This document shows positions 28,586 through 36,011 of a stretch of DNA of 36,011 nt, piece after piece. The notes beneath the pieces are model-generated. The model worked only from the letters and a program-made list of their open reading frames with translations, ran no database searches and was not told the origin of the DNA. This stretch comes from a virus: IMG/VR virus record IMGVR_UViG_3300044695_003609, positions 1-36,011 of that record; one strand, written 5' to 3'. The position numbers and the translations under genes are program-made. The first letter of the stretch is position 1, and every line of letters starts with the position of its first letter.

Positions 28586-30823
28586 ATGGCGGACCCCACG
28601 GGCATCAATAAGGCGGGTAAGGTCGCCAATATAGGGTCTAACCCTGCCAAATCGTCGGGTGACGACGACAAAATGGCGACCATGCGCAGCCGTCTCCAGA
28701 TGGCGATGGCGGCCTACGCGGACAGCCGCGAGGACGAGTTGGACGACCTGCGCTTCATGGCAGGCTCGCCCGACAACCAGTGGCAGTGGCCCGCCGACGT
28801 GCTCCAGACGCGGGGGGCCGTGCAGGGTCAAACGATCAACGCACGCCCGTGCCTCACGATCAACAAGCTGCCGCAGCACGTCCGCATGGTGACGAACGAG
28901 CAGCGCCAGAACCGCCCGTCGGGCAAGGTCATCCCGGCCGACGACAACGCTGACGTGCAGGTCGCTGAGATTTTCAACGGCATCGTGCGGCACATCGAGT
29001 ACATGTCGGACGCCGACGTGGCCTACGACACGGCCTGCGACAATCAGGTCACTTACGGCGAAGGCTACATCCGCCTTCTGACCGAATACTGCAACGACGA
29101 GACGTTCGATCAGGACATCAAGATCGGCCGCGTGCGCAACGCCTTTAGCGTCTACATGGACCCCACGATCCAAGACCCGTGCGGTGCGGACGCCAAGTGG
29201 TGCTTCATCACTGAGGACATCCTCAAGACCGAATACGAAGAGATGTTCCCGGATGCCACGCCGATCAGCACGCTGATGGCGCAGGGCGTCGGTAACGAGA
29301 GCATGGCGCAGTGGCTGGTGGAAGACACCATCCGCATCGCGGAGTATTTCTACTACCAGACCGAGCGCGCCACGCTCCACCTTTACCCGGACAACCAGAC
29401 TGCGTTCCGCGGCACGCCGCAGGATAAGATGCTGTCTGGCATGTTCGGTAAGCCCATCCGCAGCCGTGAGGTAGACCGCAAGAAGGTCATGTGGATGAAG
29501 ACCAACGGGTTCGACATTCTCGAAGAACGAGAGTGGCCCGGCAAGTGGATACCCGTCGTTCGCGTCATCGGGAACGAGTGGGAAGTGGAAGGCCGTCTGT
29601 ACATCTCCGGCCTCGTGCGCAACGCCAAGGACGCGCAGCGCATGTACAACTATTGGACCAGCCAAGAGGCAGAAATGCTCGCGCTGGCGCCCAAGGCACC
29701 CTTCATTGGCTATGGCGGCCAGTTCGAAGGGTATGAGATGCAGTGGAAGACCGCCAACACGACCAACTGGCCGTATCTGGAGGTCAATCCCGACGTGACG
29801 GATGGCGCGGGTAACGTCCTCCCTCTCCCGCAACGCGCGCCGCCTCCGTTGCCCCAGACTGGCCTGATCCAAGCCAAAATGGGGGCTGCTGAAGACATCA
29901 AGGGCACCACCGGCCAGTATGACGCCTCGCTGGGCATCGGCGGCAACGAGCGGTCCGCCAAGGCCATCGTAGCCCGCGAAAAGCAGGGCGACACCGGCAC
30001 CTATCACTACGTGGACAATCTGGCCCGCGCGATCCGCCACCTGACCCGTCAGATCGTGGACATCATCCCGAAGATTTACGACACCCAGCGCATCGCCCGC
30101 ATTATCGGCGTCGATGGCGAAGTCGATATGGTCAAGTTTAACCCGATGCAGCCGGAACCCGTCAAGGAAGTCCGGGACATGCAAACGGGCGCGCTGATTG
30201 AGAAAATCTACAACCCCGGCGTCGGCACCTACGACGTGATGGTCACGACTGGCCCCGGCTACATGACCAAGCGTCAGGAAGCCCTCGAAGCCATGAGCCA
30301 AATTTTGCAGGCCAACCCGGCGCTCTGGACTGTGGCAGGCGACCTGTTCATCAAGAACATGGACTGGCCGGGCGCGCAGGAGATGGCGCAGCGGTTCAAG
30401 AAGATTTTGGACCCCAAGGTGCTCTCGGAAGGCGATCAGTCGCCCGAAATGATGGCGGCCCAGCAGCAGATCGAAGCCATGACGCAGGAGTTGAACCGCG
30501 TCACGGACATCCTGCAAAACATTCAGGACAGCACCGAGCAGCAGAAGGTCGAGATCGACCGCTACAAGTCCGAAATCGACGCCTACAACGCCGAAACCAA
30601 GCGCATTGCCGCCGTCCAGCAGTCCATGACGCCCGAGCAAATTCAGGACATCGTCATGGGCACCATCGCTGCGGCGCTCGACACGGGCGACCTGATCGAC
30701 GGTGCGCCTGAGATGCGCGAGATGCCGGAAATGGAAGACATGATGGGCATGGAAGAAGGCGCCATGCCGCCGCCGATGCCGCCCGAAATGGCTCCAGAAA
30801 CACCCCCTGAAGGACTGATGTGA
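28586..30823 (+). CDS. Portal protein, P22 gp1-like
   Basis: A 745-residue protein; P22 portal has 725. It forms the dodecameric ring at one vertex through which DNA is packaged and ejected. The sequence begins with a helical region (SRLQMAMAAYADSREDELDD then LRFMAGSPDNQWQW), continues with NARPCLTINKLPQHVRMVTN and EQRQNRPSGKVIP, typical of P22-type portals, and has a long C-terminal coiled coil from about 620 to 690 (MMAAQQQIEAMTQELNRVTD and so on), ending in a Met/Pro/Glu-rich tail. The C-terminal coil suggests a barrel as in P22. The stop overlaps the next start (TGATG). Confidence 0.93.
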   Translation: MADPTGINKAGKVANIGSNPAKSSGDDDKMATMRSRLQMAMAAYADSREDELDDLRFMAGSPDNQWQWPADVLQTRGAVQGQTINARPCLTINKLPQHVRMVTNEQRQNRPSGKVIPADDNADVQVAEIFNGIVRHIEYMSDADVAYDTACDNQVTYGEGYIRLLTEYCNDETFDQDIKIGRVRNAFSVYMDPTIQDPCGADAKWCFITEDILKTEYEEMFPDATPISTLMAQGVGNESMAQWLVEDTIRIAEYFYYQTERATLHLYPDNQTAFRGTPQDKMLSGMFGKPIRSREVDRKKVMWMKTNGFDILEEREWPGKWIPVVRVIGNEWEVEGRLYISGLVRNAKDAQRMYNYWTSQEAEMLALAPKAPFIGYGGQFEGYEMQWKTANTTNWPYLEVNPDVTDGAGNVLPLPQRAPPPLPQTGLIQAKMGAAEDIKGTTGQYDASLGIGGNERSAKAIVAREKQGDTGTYHYVDNLARAIRHLTRQIVDIIPKIYDTQRIARIIGVDGEVDMVKFNPMQPEPVKEVRDMQTGALIEKIYNPGVGTYDVMVTTGPGYMTKRQEALEAMSQILQANPALWTVAGDLFIKNMDWPGAQEMAQRFKKILDPKVLSEGDQSPEMMAAQQQIEAMTQELNRVTDILQNIQDSTEQQKVEIDRYKSEIDAYNAETKRIAAVQQSMTPEQIQDIVMGTIAAALDTGDLIDGAPEMREMPEMEDMMGMEEGAMPPPMPPEMAPETPPEGLM

Positions 30824-31185
30824 TGAAGTGCGCTGATTTTGTCGGAATGATGTTTCTGGCCCGCGACGTGGCGCACAGCGCGCACCTGAACACGCGCAGC
30901 TACGCCAAGCACGTCGCGCTGAACGAGTTCTACGACGGCATCATCGACCTCGCGGACAAGTTCGCCGAAGCCTATCAGGGCAAGTACGGCCTGATCGGCC
31001 CGATCTCGCTCATGTCGGCCAAGAAGACCAACAACGTGGTCGAGTTCCTTGAGGGTCAAGTGGACGACCTCATGGAAATGCGATATAAAGTCGTCGATAA
31101 GGATTGCACACCGATCCAGAACATCATCGACGAGATTTTCGGGCTGTATTACACCACCCTGTACAAACTCAAATTTTTGGCGTGA
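30823..31185 (+). CDS. Ferritin/Dps-like small protein (DUF5856-like)
   Basis: A 120-residue all-helical protein starting at ATG 30823, in one-base overlap with the portal stop. The N-terminal helix pair has HSAHLNTRSYAKHVALNEFY then DGIIDLADKFAEAYQGKYG. His21, His30, Asp45 and Glu49 line up with the E. coli Dps ferroxidase residues His51, His63, Asp78 and Glu82 if a three-residue loop deletion is allowed (spacings 15 and 4 exact). I recognise the type as DUF5856, seen in many phages. The ferritin-like fold is inferred; metal binding is untested. Confidence 0.8.
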   Translation: MKCADFVGMMFLARDVAHSAHLNTRSYAKHVALNEFYDGIIDLADKFAEAYQGKYGLIGPISLMSAKKTNNVVEFLEGQVDDLMEMRYKVVDKDCTPIQNIIDEIFGLYYTTLYKLKFLA

Positions 31186-31194
31186 GGCTGACCT

Positions 31195-31500
31195 ATGGAA
31201 CTGCTTAATCCCTGCGATCAAACCGCGTATCCGTCCTATAGCGTCGCCTACACGGGCACCGCAGGCAACACGACTGCATGGTTGCCCGGCCCGCAGGGCG
31301 TGCTGGTCTGGTCGGATCAGGCTTGTTACGTCGAGGTCGGCGTCGATGCTGTGGCCACCACCGCCAGCACTCCGATCCCTGCCTTCACCCCGATCCCGTT
31401 TGTGCTGGATGTGAGTTCGTCGGGCGCTCCGTGGCGCGTGAGCGCCATCCGCGTCTCGAACGACGGCACCATCTACTGCAAGCCGATCAACCGGAACTGA
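31195..31500 (+). CDS. Small putative virion protein
   Basis: A 101-residue protein starting at ATG 31195 with GAGG upstream. It is beta-rich (YSVAYTGTAGNTTAWLPGPQ, GVLVWSDQACYVEVGV, APWRVSAIRVSNDGTIYCKP). The pattern 'G....W.PGP.GVLVW.D..CYV..G......T...IPA..P......' is found in small head proteins of phages near the portal. Head decoration or tail accessory role is possible; no named family. Confidence 0.75.
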   Translation: MELLNPCDQTAYPSYSVAYTGTAGNTTAWLPGPQGVLVWSDQACYVEVGVDAVATTASTPIPAFTPIPFVLDVSSSGAPWRVSAIRVSNDGTIYCKPINRN

Positions 31501-31503
31501 TCT

Positions 31504-31665
31504 GTGAGTTTCGGCGTCGCCTTTCGTAACAGTGTTGCCATCGGCTTAGGAGGCATTGTTGCGTTGTTTTCGGGCTACGGACCGGATCAGGCGCAGGGCA
31601 ACCTTGAAACCGAAAACGGTGACAACCTCGTCCAAGAGGACGGCGGTTTGCTGCTTCTGGAGTAA
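31504..31665 (+). CDS. 53-residue protein with GTG start
   Basis: A short frame with GTG start 31504, three bases after the previous stop. The product (SFGVAFRNSVAIGLGGIVAL then FSGYGPDQAQGNLETENGDN and LVQEDGGLLLLE) has a weakly hydrophobic N-terminus and a C-terminal 'LETE.GD.LVQEDGGLLLLE' pattern that I have seen in phage structural proteins. It fills the gap exactly, and its end carries the ribosome-binding site (GGAG) of the next gene. Confidence 0.65.
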   Translation: MSFGVAFRNSVAIGLGGIVALFSGYGPDQAQGNLETENGDNLVQEDGGLLLLE

Positions 31666-31668
31666 CCG

Positions 31669-32172
31669 ATGCCTCAAGTTTTCATCTCTTCTTTTGGCGG
31701 CGTGGCGGCCCAGTTTTTTGACAGCAATGGCACCCCGTTGGTGGGCGGTAAGATTTTTTCCTATCTTGCGGGCACGACCACCCCGGCCGCCGTTTACACT
31801 GACTCTTCGGGCAACACGCCGCACACCAACCCGATCATTCTTAACAGCGCCGGCCGCGTGCCGGGCGGCGAAATTTGGCAGCCGTCGGGTACCACCTACA
31901 AATTTGCGCTGTACACGTCTGATGATGTGCTGATCGGCACTTTCGACAACATAGGGACCATAGCCGCAGGGTCTGCGTCGGTCGCTAACTTTAGCGGCAA
32001 TGGGTCTACGGTAAACTTCACGTTGCCAAGCGCTCCCATCGACGAGAACTCCACGAACGTGTATATCAACGGGGTCTACCAGCAGAAAAATACGTACTCG
32101 GTGGTCTCTACAACTTTGACTTTTTCGCAAGCGCCTCCGCTTACGTCCACCATCGAAGTCATGTACTTTTAA
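31669..32172 (+). CDS. Tail fibre/tailspike head-binding-like protein
   Basis: A 167-residue protein. Residues 1-85 (FISSFGGVAAQFFDSNGTPL, VGGKIFSYLAGTTTPAAVYT, DSSGNTPHTNPIILNSAGRV) follow the pattern of P22-tailspike N-terminal head-binding domains and fibre N-termini ('G.P..GGK...Y..GTT.P..VYTD..G.....NPI.L...GR'). The rest (NFSGNGSTVNFTLPSAPIDE, NVYINGVYQQKNTYSV, LTFSQAPPLTSTIEVMYF) is a fibre-type beta domain. It may be a stand-alone adaptor joining fibres to the tail. Confidence 0.82.
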   Translation: MPQVFISSFGGVAAQFFDSNGTPLVGGKIFSYLAGTTTPAAVYTDSSGNTPHTNPIILNSAGRVPGGEIWQPSGTTYKFALYTSDDVLIGTFDNIGTIAAGSASVANFSGNGSTVNFTLPSAPIDENSTNVYINGVYQQKNTYSVVSTTLTFSQAPPLTSTIEVMYF

Positions 32173-32187
32173 GCGAAAGATCGAGTT

Positions 32188-32937
32188 ATGGCCGACAAAA
32201 AAATTTCCCAGCTTAGTGCTGCAGCGACCCCGCTGGCTGGCACTGAAGTTTTGCCGATTGTTCAAAGCGGCGCTACCGTAAAGGTTTCCGTTGCCAACTT
32301 GACCGCCGGCCGAACCGTCACGGCGGCCGATATTTCGGCAGGTTTGGGCGCGGCCGGCACGCCGGCATATACTTTTACCGGCGACACCAACACGGGGATG
32401 TGGTCGCCTGCTGCGGACACGATTGCCTTCAGCGAAGGCGGCGTGGAAGCCATGCGTCTTAACGCCAGCGGCAACGTCGGGATCGGGACGAGTTCGCCGT
32501 CGTCTTATGGCCGACTGTCGGTGAATGGGAATATCGTCCTCGGGCCTCTGACCCGTAACCAAGCTACGACGCAGTCCGTTGGCGTTTGGACGACGGGCGA
32601 CCCCGCCGACGATGGTCGCGCTAACATTGGCTTCACGACTGTGGCGGGCGGTGCCTCGTCGAGCAGCGTTATTACCTTTTCCACCAACAACTACGGCGTG
32701 TCGGGCGGCGAACGTATGCGCATCGACAGCAGCGGCAACGTCGGGATCGGGACGAGTTCGCCTAACGCCGCAGCGCGTCTTGATGTATCGTCCACCACCA
32801 GCGGTTTCTTGCCGCCCCGTATGACGACCGCGCAGCGCGACGCAATCGGTTCTCCGCCTAACGGGCTGATGCTCTACAACACCACTACCGACAAACTTCA
32901 AGTCCGGGCCGCTGGGTCTTGGGTTGATCTTCACTAA
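32188..32937 (+). CDS. Tail fibre-like protein
   Basis: A 249-residue protein. It begins ADKKISQLSAAATPLAGTEV followed by LPIVQSGATVKVSVANL, a widespread start of phage tail-fibre proteins. Two repeats of SGNVGIGTSSP (about residues 94-104 and 182-192) mark the trimeric fibre shaft; the C-terminus (PPRMTTAQRDAIGSPPNGLM then LYNTTTDKLQVRAAGSW) is the common fibre terminal motif. It should bind the host surface or extend the fibre. Note exact DNA repeats within the gene. Confidence 0.85.
   Translation: MADKKISQLSAAATPLAGTEVLPIVQSGATVKVSVANLTAGRTVTAADISAGLGAAGTPAYTFTGDTNTGMWSPAADTIAFSEGGVEAMRLNASGNVGIGTSSPSSYGRLSVNGNIVLGPLTRNQATTQSVGVWTTGDPADDGRANIGFTTVAGGASSSSVITFSTNNYGVSGGERMRIDSSGNVGIGTSSPNAAARLDVSSTTSGFLPPRMTTAQRDAIGSPPNGLMLYNTTTDKLQVRAAGSWVDLH
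32466..32498 (+). repeat. 33-bp exact repeat in fibre gene, copy 1
   Basis: Identical to 32730-32762, 264 bases (88 codons) downstream and in the same frame. It encodes the SGNVGIGTSSP motif. Exact DNA identity suggests recent duplication or gene conversion. Confidence 0.85.
32730..32762 (+). repeat. 33-bp exact repeat in fibre gene, copy 2
   Basis: Second copy of the repeat at 32466-32498, same reading frame. Confidence 0.85.
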
Positions 32938-32948
32938 AGGAAACTGAA

Positions 32949-33093
32949 ATGGCTATCCCCTACGCAGCTTAGTTTTGGCAGCCTAGCGTCTGGGTGGGCA
33001 GGCGCGACCACGTACTTGAACGGCCACATATCAAAATTTATGTGGTATACCCCGCGCATAACGAACGCTGAAGTTCAGGCATTTTCTAAATAG
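32949..33093 (+). pseudogene. Remnant of a deleted tail (LamG-like) gene
   Basis: Behind a good ribosome-binding site (AAAGGAAACTGAA) a start codon gives only MAIPYAA before a stop at 32970. In the next frame, from 32968 to the stop at 33091-33093, the sequence reads LSFGSLASGWAGATTYLNGH then ISKFMWYTPRITNAEVQAFS, which looks like the C-terminus of a LamG/concanavalin-like tail protein ('LNGHI..F.YY.R..T.AE.QA'). The beginning and end of a larger gene appear joined by a deletion that also shifts the frame. Confidence 0.7.
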
Positions 33094-33101
33094 GTGCTAT
33101 T

Positions 33102-34568
33102 ATGTCTTTGACCAAAGTAACATACTCCATGATCGAAGGAGCACCAATTAATGTTTTGGATTTTGGTGCCGTTGGCGATGGCGTCACAAATGACACGGCG
33201 GCCATCCAAAGCGCTTTTGATGCAGCAGCGGCTAACGGCGGCGGCGTTGTGTCTTTTCCTCCGGGGACATACATAGTTGTTGAGTCCGTACTGATCGGGT
33301 CTAACACCACTGTAATTGGGGCTGGCAGGTCGTCGCTAATCAAAGCCAGCCAGACAGGCTGGATCGGGACAAACGCAAATAAAAACTGCTTTTTGTTTCG
33401 CAACGAAAACTACAGTGCGTCTACCCTCACTGACGAAAACATTGTTATTGACAACATGGCATTTGATTATGGGGCTGTGGTCGTCTCTGGCGGCGGCGCG
33501 CACATGATCGCTATGCGCTATGTTGACAACGTGACCGTTACGAACTGCTATGGAGAGAACGGGGAAAACGTTACCGCGCTTTTGGCTTGTAAGGATACTT
33601 TTACGCAAAATTGCGAGGGATACAACGTACTTAATTGTTATTTTGACCATTGGGACGGCGCAGGTACAGCTAAAGTTATTGGGTGCGTCGGTCGCAATGA
33701 CCCGGGCAAGGAAATTGCGCAGGGCATTCAGTTTACCGGCACAGGCTCCGTTTTGGAAAATCGCTCATCGGCTGACTGCGTTATTGCATTTAACTATCTT
33801 AAAGGCGTGCGAGGCCCAACGGGGCAGTCATCCGCAATTATAGCTAACGCTAACGATGCTGGGTCGTCTACCTACCGCGTTCTATCGTGCCAAAACACTG
33901 TAGAAGATTCAGACATAGGTTTGGTCTACGAAGGCGCCGGCGGGGAGCATTTAAGTCTCGGCGATACGTTCGTTCAGGTAGACCAGTCGCCGATTTTTAT
34001 GCAGCTAAAAAATGGCAATTCGCCTAGCCATTGCCGTGTCATCGACGCGCATTTAGTTGACTGCGACCATGACCCCGCAAACATAGCTATGATTTCAATT
34101 TCCGGCGAATACAACGAAGTTCGCGGGTTAAAAGTAACCAACACTGTTTCTGCTGCGTATGGCTCTTTGGTTTGGATAACTTCGGGCGGCGCTGATACTT
34201 ATGTAGATGTATCGAATTGTCCTTCTGGAAGCGGTCAGCGCGTCATAGACAGCGGTTCAAACTCTATAGTTATAGACAGCGGGCGGGCGCCTACATCAGT
34301 ATCTGTGGCAGGGTACACGATTGCCCCCGGCGAAGAAGCCGTTGTTTTCACATCTGGTTGCACTGTAACACTTCCCGCCCCATCATCTTATCCGGGGCGC
34401 AAATTAACGTTTCTTGCGCAAACCACGGGCACTGTGGTGTCGGATTCTGCAAACGTCGTACCTCTTGTGGGGGGTGCAGCAGGGACAGCGATTATCGGCG
34501 CTACCGCGGGAAAATGGGTTACGCTAATCTCGACCGGAACGAACTGGCAGATTTTGGCGGCTAACTAG
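33102..34568 (+). CDS. Tailspike with pectate-lyase-type beta-helix
   Basis: A 488-residue receptor-binding and probably polysaccharide-degrading protein. The start (INVLDFGAVGDGVTNDTAAI, then AANGGGVVSFPPGTYIV) is the signature of the pectate-lyase-3 family of tailspikes. The middle (about 90-380) has repeated short strands with Asn and Gly ('VTNCYGENGENVTALLACKD', 'NVLNCYFDHWDGAGTAKVIG'), as expected of a right-handed beta-helix. The final 85 residues form a separate module also present in the protein at 4136-4783. The gene is visibly richer in A and T than its neighbours, suggesting transfer. Confidence 0.88.
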   Translation: MSLTKVTYSMIEGAPINVLDFGAVGDGVTNDTAAIQSAFDAAAANGGGVVSFPPGTYIVVESVLIGSNTTVIGAGRSSLIKASQTGWIGTNANKNCFLFRNENYSASTLTDENIVIDNMAFDYGAVVVSGGGAHMIAMRYVDNVTVTNCYGENGENVTALLACKDTFTQNCEGYNVLNCYFDHWDGAGTAKVIGCVGRNDPGKEIAQGIQFTGTGSVLENRSSADCVIAFNYLKGVRGPTGQSSAIIANANDAGSSTYRVLSCQNTVEDSDIGLVYEGAGGEHLSLGDTFVQVDQSPIFMQLKNGNSPSHCRVIDAHLVDCDHDPANIAMISISGEYNEVRGLKVTNTVSAAYGSLVWITSGGADTYVDVSNCPSGSGQRVIDSGSNSIVIDSGRAPTSVSVAGYTIAPGEEAVVFTSGCTVTLPAPSSYPGRKLTFLAQTTGTVVSDSANVVPLVGGAAGTAIIGATAGKWVTLISTGTNWQILAAN

Positions 34569-34588
34569 CGCGGTGTAACCACGAGATT

Positions 34589-34618
34589 GCCAGCCTGCAA
34601 CAAATGTTGTAGGCTGGC
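34589..34618 (+). terminator. Hairpin after the tailspike gene
   Basis: A 14-bp stem (34589-34602 with 34605-34618) with one G-T pair and a very short loop. No T-run follows on the plus strand, so it may be an attenuator or RNA-processing site between the tailspike and scaffold genes. The whole 101-base gap contains no gene. Confidence 0.6.
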
Positions 34619-34669
34619 CTGTAACCGTACTGATGCGGATCATCAGGTGACTGGAAAGGTCAAAACCAA

Positions 34670-35455
34670 ATGAGCGATGATGCTCCTGAACTAGCGGATG
34701 TGCCCGCGCCGGAACTGGAAACCACGGCGGCTCCAGAACCCGTAGAAATCGAAACGCCGGAAGAGCAGCCTGTCGAACAGGAAGCGTCCAAGACCTTCAC
34801 ACAGGAAGAACTTGACGCGATTGTCGGCAAGCGTCTTGCAAGAGAGCAGCGCAAGTGGGAACGCGAACAGGCTCAACGGATTGCGGAACAGCAGGCTCGG
34901 CAGCAGCCGACTGACATCGTTCCGGAGCAGTTTGAGACCTATGAGGATTACGCTGACGCCTTGGCGGAGCGTAAGGCTCAGGAACTGCTGGCTCGCCGCG
35001 AAGCGGAACAGCAGCAGCGCGCGTATCTCGAAGCCTATCACGACCGTGAAGAGGTGGCGCGGGACAAGTACGACGACTTCGAGCAAGTCGCCTACAACCC
35101 GAACCTCCCCGTGACGGAAGCGATGGCTCGGGCAATCCAAGCGTCTGAGATCGGCCCCGACGTGTTGTATCACCTAGGGAGCAGTCCGAGCGAAGCCGCA
35201 CGCATTTCGCGTCTTGACCCTATCTTGCAGGCTCGGGAAATTGGAAAGATCGAAGCGAGGCTTGCCGCCGAACCTTTGGTCAAGAAAACCTCCAACGCCC
35301 CGGCACCGATTGCTCCTGTCACGGCTCGTTCGCAAGGAACGCCGCGGTATGACACCACCGACCCTCGCTCGACCAAGTCGATGAGCACGTCGGAATGGAT
35401 CGAAGCGGAACGGCTGCGGCAGATCAAGAAGTACGAGGCACAACGCAACCGCTAA
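34670..35455 (+). CDS. Scaffolding protein
   Basis: A 261-residue, highly charged protein directly before the coat gene. The N-terminus is acidic (DDAPELADVPAPELETTAAP then EPVEIETPEEQPVEQEA), then comes KTFTQEELDAIVGKRLAREQ, the hallmark of many phage scaffolds, followed by a long Glu/Arg/Gln coiled coil (about 50-120), helices, and a basic end (LRQIKKYEAQRNR) as in P22 scaffold, whose basic C-terminal helix-turn-helix binds coat protein. It guides procapsid assembly and leaves before DNA packaging. GGAAAGG lies in front of ATG 34670. Confidence 0.88.
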   Translation: MSDDAPELADVPAPELETTAAPEPVEIETPEEQPVEQEASKTFTQEELDAIVGKRLAREQRKWEREQAQRIAEQQARQQPTDIVPEQFETYEDYADALAERKAQELLARREAEQQQRAYLEAYHDREEVARDKYDDFEQVAYNPNLPVTEAMARAIQASEIGPDVLYHLGSSPSEAARISRLDPILQAREIGKIEARLAAEPLVKKTSNAPAPIAPVTARSQGTPRYDTTDPRSTKSMSTSEWIEAERLRQIKKYEAQRNR

Positions 35456-35470
35456 TTTGGGAATACCACC

Positions 35471-36011
35471 ATGTCCAACAGCATTCTTACTATCGACATG
35501 ATCACGCGGAAGGCTCTCGAAATCCTCGAGAACAACCTCGTGCTCACCCGCAACGTCAACCGTCAGTACGACGACAGCTTCGCAGTGGAAGGCGCCAAGA
35601 TCGGCTCGACCCTGCGCATCCGTCTGCCTGACCGTGCCCTCGTCACCGACGGCGCCGCCCTTCAGGTGCAGGACGACAACGAACAGTTCACCACCCTGAC
35701 CGTTGCTTCGCAGAAGCACATCGGCGTGAACTTCACCACCGCCGAACTGACCATGCAGCTTGACGACTTCGCCGAGCGTGTTCTCAAGCCGCGTATTTCG
35801 CAGCTTGCGTCCAGCATCGACGCGGACGTTGCCAACGCGTTCGCCACCATCGGCAACTCGGTCGGCACCCCCGGCGTCACCCCAGCGACCTCGGCCGTTC
35901 TGCTGGCTGCCCAGCAGAAGCTGAACGAGAACGCTGCCGTGATGTCGCCGCGCTACGCGACCGTCAACCCGGCTGCCAACGCTGGCCTCGTCGAAGGGAT
36001 GAAGGGCCTCT
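35471..36011 (+). CDS. Major capsid protein, P22 coat-protein family (5' part)
   Basis: This is the first 180 residues of the coat protein, continuing at base 1 of the window when the duplicated 126 bases are counted once. The start (SNSILTIDMITRKALEILEN then NLVLTRNVNRQYDDSFAVEG) and DFAERVLKPRISQLASSIDA are characteristic of the P22 coat family (PF11651-type from memory): 'L....IT..AL.ILEN.L.......R.YD..F...G.KIG.TL.IR.P'. It starts 15 bases after the scaffold stop. The full protein has 402 residues. Confidence 0.92.
   Translation, partial: MSNSILTIDMITRKALEILENNLVLTRNVNRQYDDSFAVEGAKIGSTLRIRLPDRALVTDGAALQVQDDNEQFTTLTVASQKHIGVNFTTAELTMQLDDFAERVLKPRISQLASSIDADVANAFATIGNSVGTPGVTPATSAVLLAAQQKLNENAAVMSPRYATVNPAANAGLVEGMKGL
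35886..36011. repeat. Terminal direct repeat, right copy (circular overlap)
   Basis: Exact copy of bases 1-126 of the window. Collapsing the two copies gives a closed circle of about 35,885 bp with an intact capsid gene. Confidence 0.95.

Noticed and set aside
28499-30640. Minus-strand open frame (713 residues)
   Set aside because: Antisense to the portal gene; Leu/His/Val-rich without domains.
31546-32934. Minus-strand open frame (462 residues)
   Set aside because: Antisense to two tail-fibre genes with clear signatures; the Arg- and Gly-rich product looks random.

Overview
The window is a complete, circularly closed genome of a P22-like podovirus (short-tailed, tailed dsDNA phage). The first 126 bases are repeated exactly as the last 126 bases (1-126 = 35886-36011), so the real molecule is about 35,885 bp and the linear break falls inside the major capsid gene. 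Base composition is GC-rich (roughly 60 percent by eye), genes are tightly packed with many 1- to 4-base stop/start overlaps, and no tRNA, rRNA, CRISPR, integrase or lysogeny repressor is recognisable. It looks like a strictly lytic phage of a GC-rich Gram-negative host: a nested Rz/Rz1 spanin pair means an outer membrane. An alphaproteobacterial or other pseudomonadotal host is plausible, but the sequence does not prove it.

Layout around the circle. (1) Rightward late region, 25261 to the window end and on through 1-11693: terminase small subunit, a Gly/Pro-rich protein, terminase large subunit, four small lysine-rich proteins, portal, a ferritin/Dps-like small protein, two small proteins, tail fibre-like proteins, a remnant of a broken tail gene, a pectate-lyase-fold tailspike, scaffold, major capsid protein, small head proteins, the P22 gp4-like and gp10-like tail-assembly proteins, a tail-needle-position protein, DNA-ejection proteins, then the lysis cassette (holin-like proteins, CHAP/NlpC-type endolysin, Rz/Rz1). 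(2) Leftward block 13667-11545: VRR-NUC nuclease, SNF2-type helicase, a small protein and a DUF3310 protein. (3) Rightward replication block 13765-19956: Cas4/AddB-like Fe-S nuclease (DUF2800), an unrecognised protein in the place where an ssDNA-binding protein is often found, family A DNA polymerase with proofreading domain, and a primase-helicase; it ends in a strong bidirectional terminator. (4) Leftward accessory block 24434-20029: 22 small genes, including a two-domain beta sliding clamp relative, most linked by ATGA/GTGA/TAATG overlaps. (5) A non-coding region, 24435-25260, between the divergent leftward block and the terminase genes. It carries a TTGACA promoter over 12-bp tandem repeats, a perfect 14-bp inverted repeat, three clusters of 9-10 bp TTGCCCA-type repeats, and a G-rich tract; it is the best candidate for the replication origin and main control region.

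Together the genes encode a self-contained replisome (polymerase, primase-helicase, clamp-like protein, nucleases), a P22-type head and short tail, and a standard Gram-negative lysis system. The most interesting points are the two-domain clamp, the long chain of coupled mini-genes with a shared leader (one copy apparently with an ATA start), a C-terminal module shared by the tailspike and the tail-needle-position protein, three successive UUCG hairpins after the capsid gene, and the repeat-rich control region.
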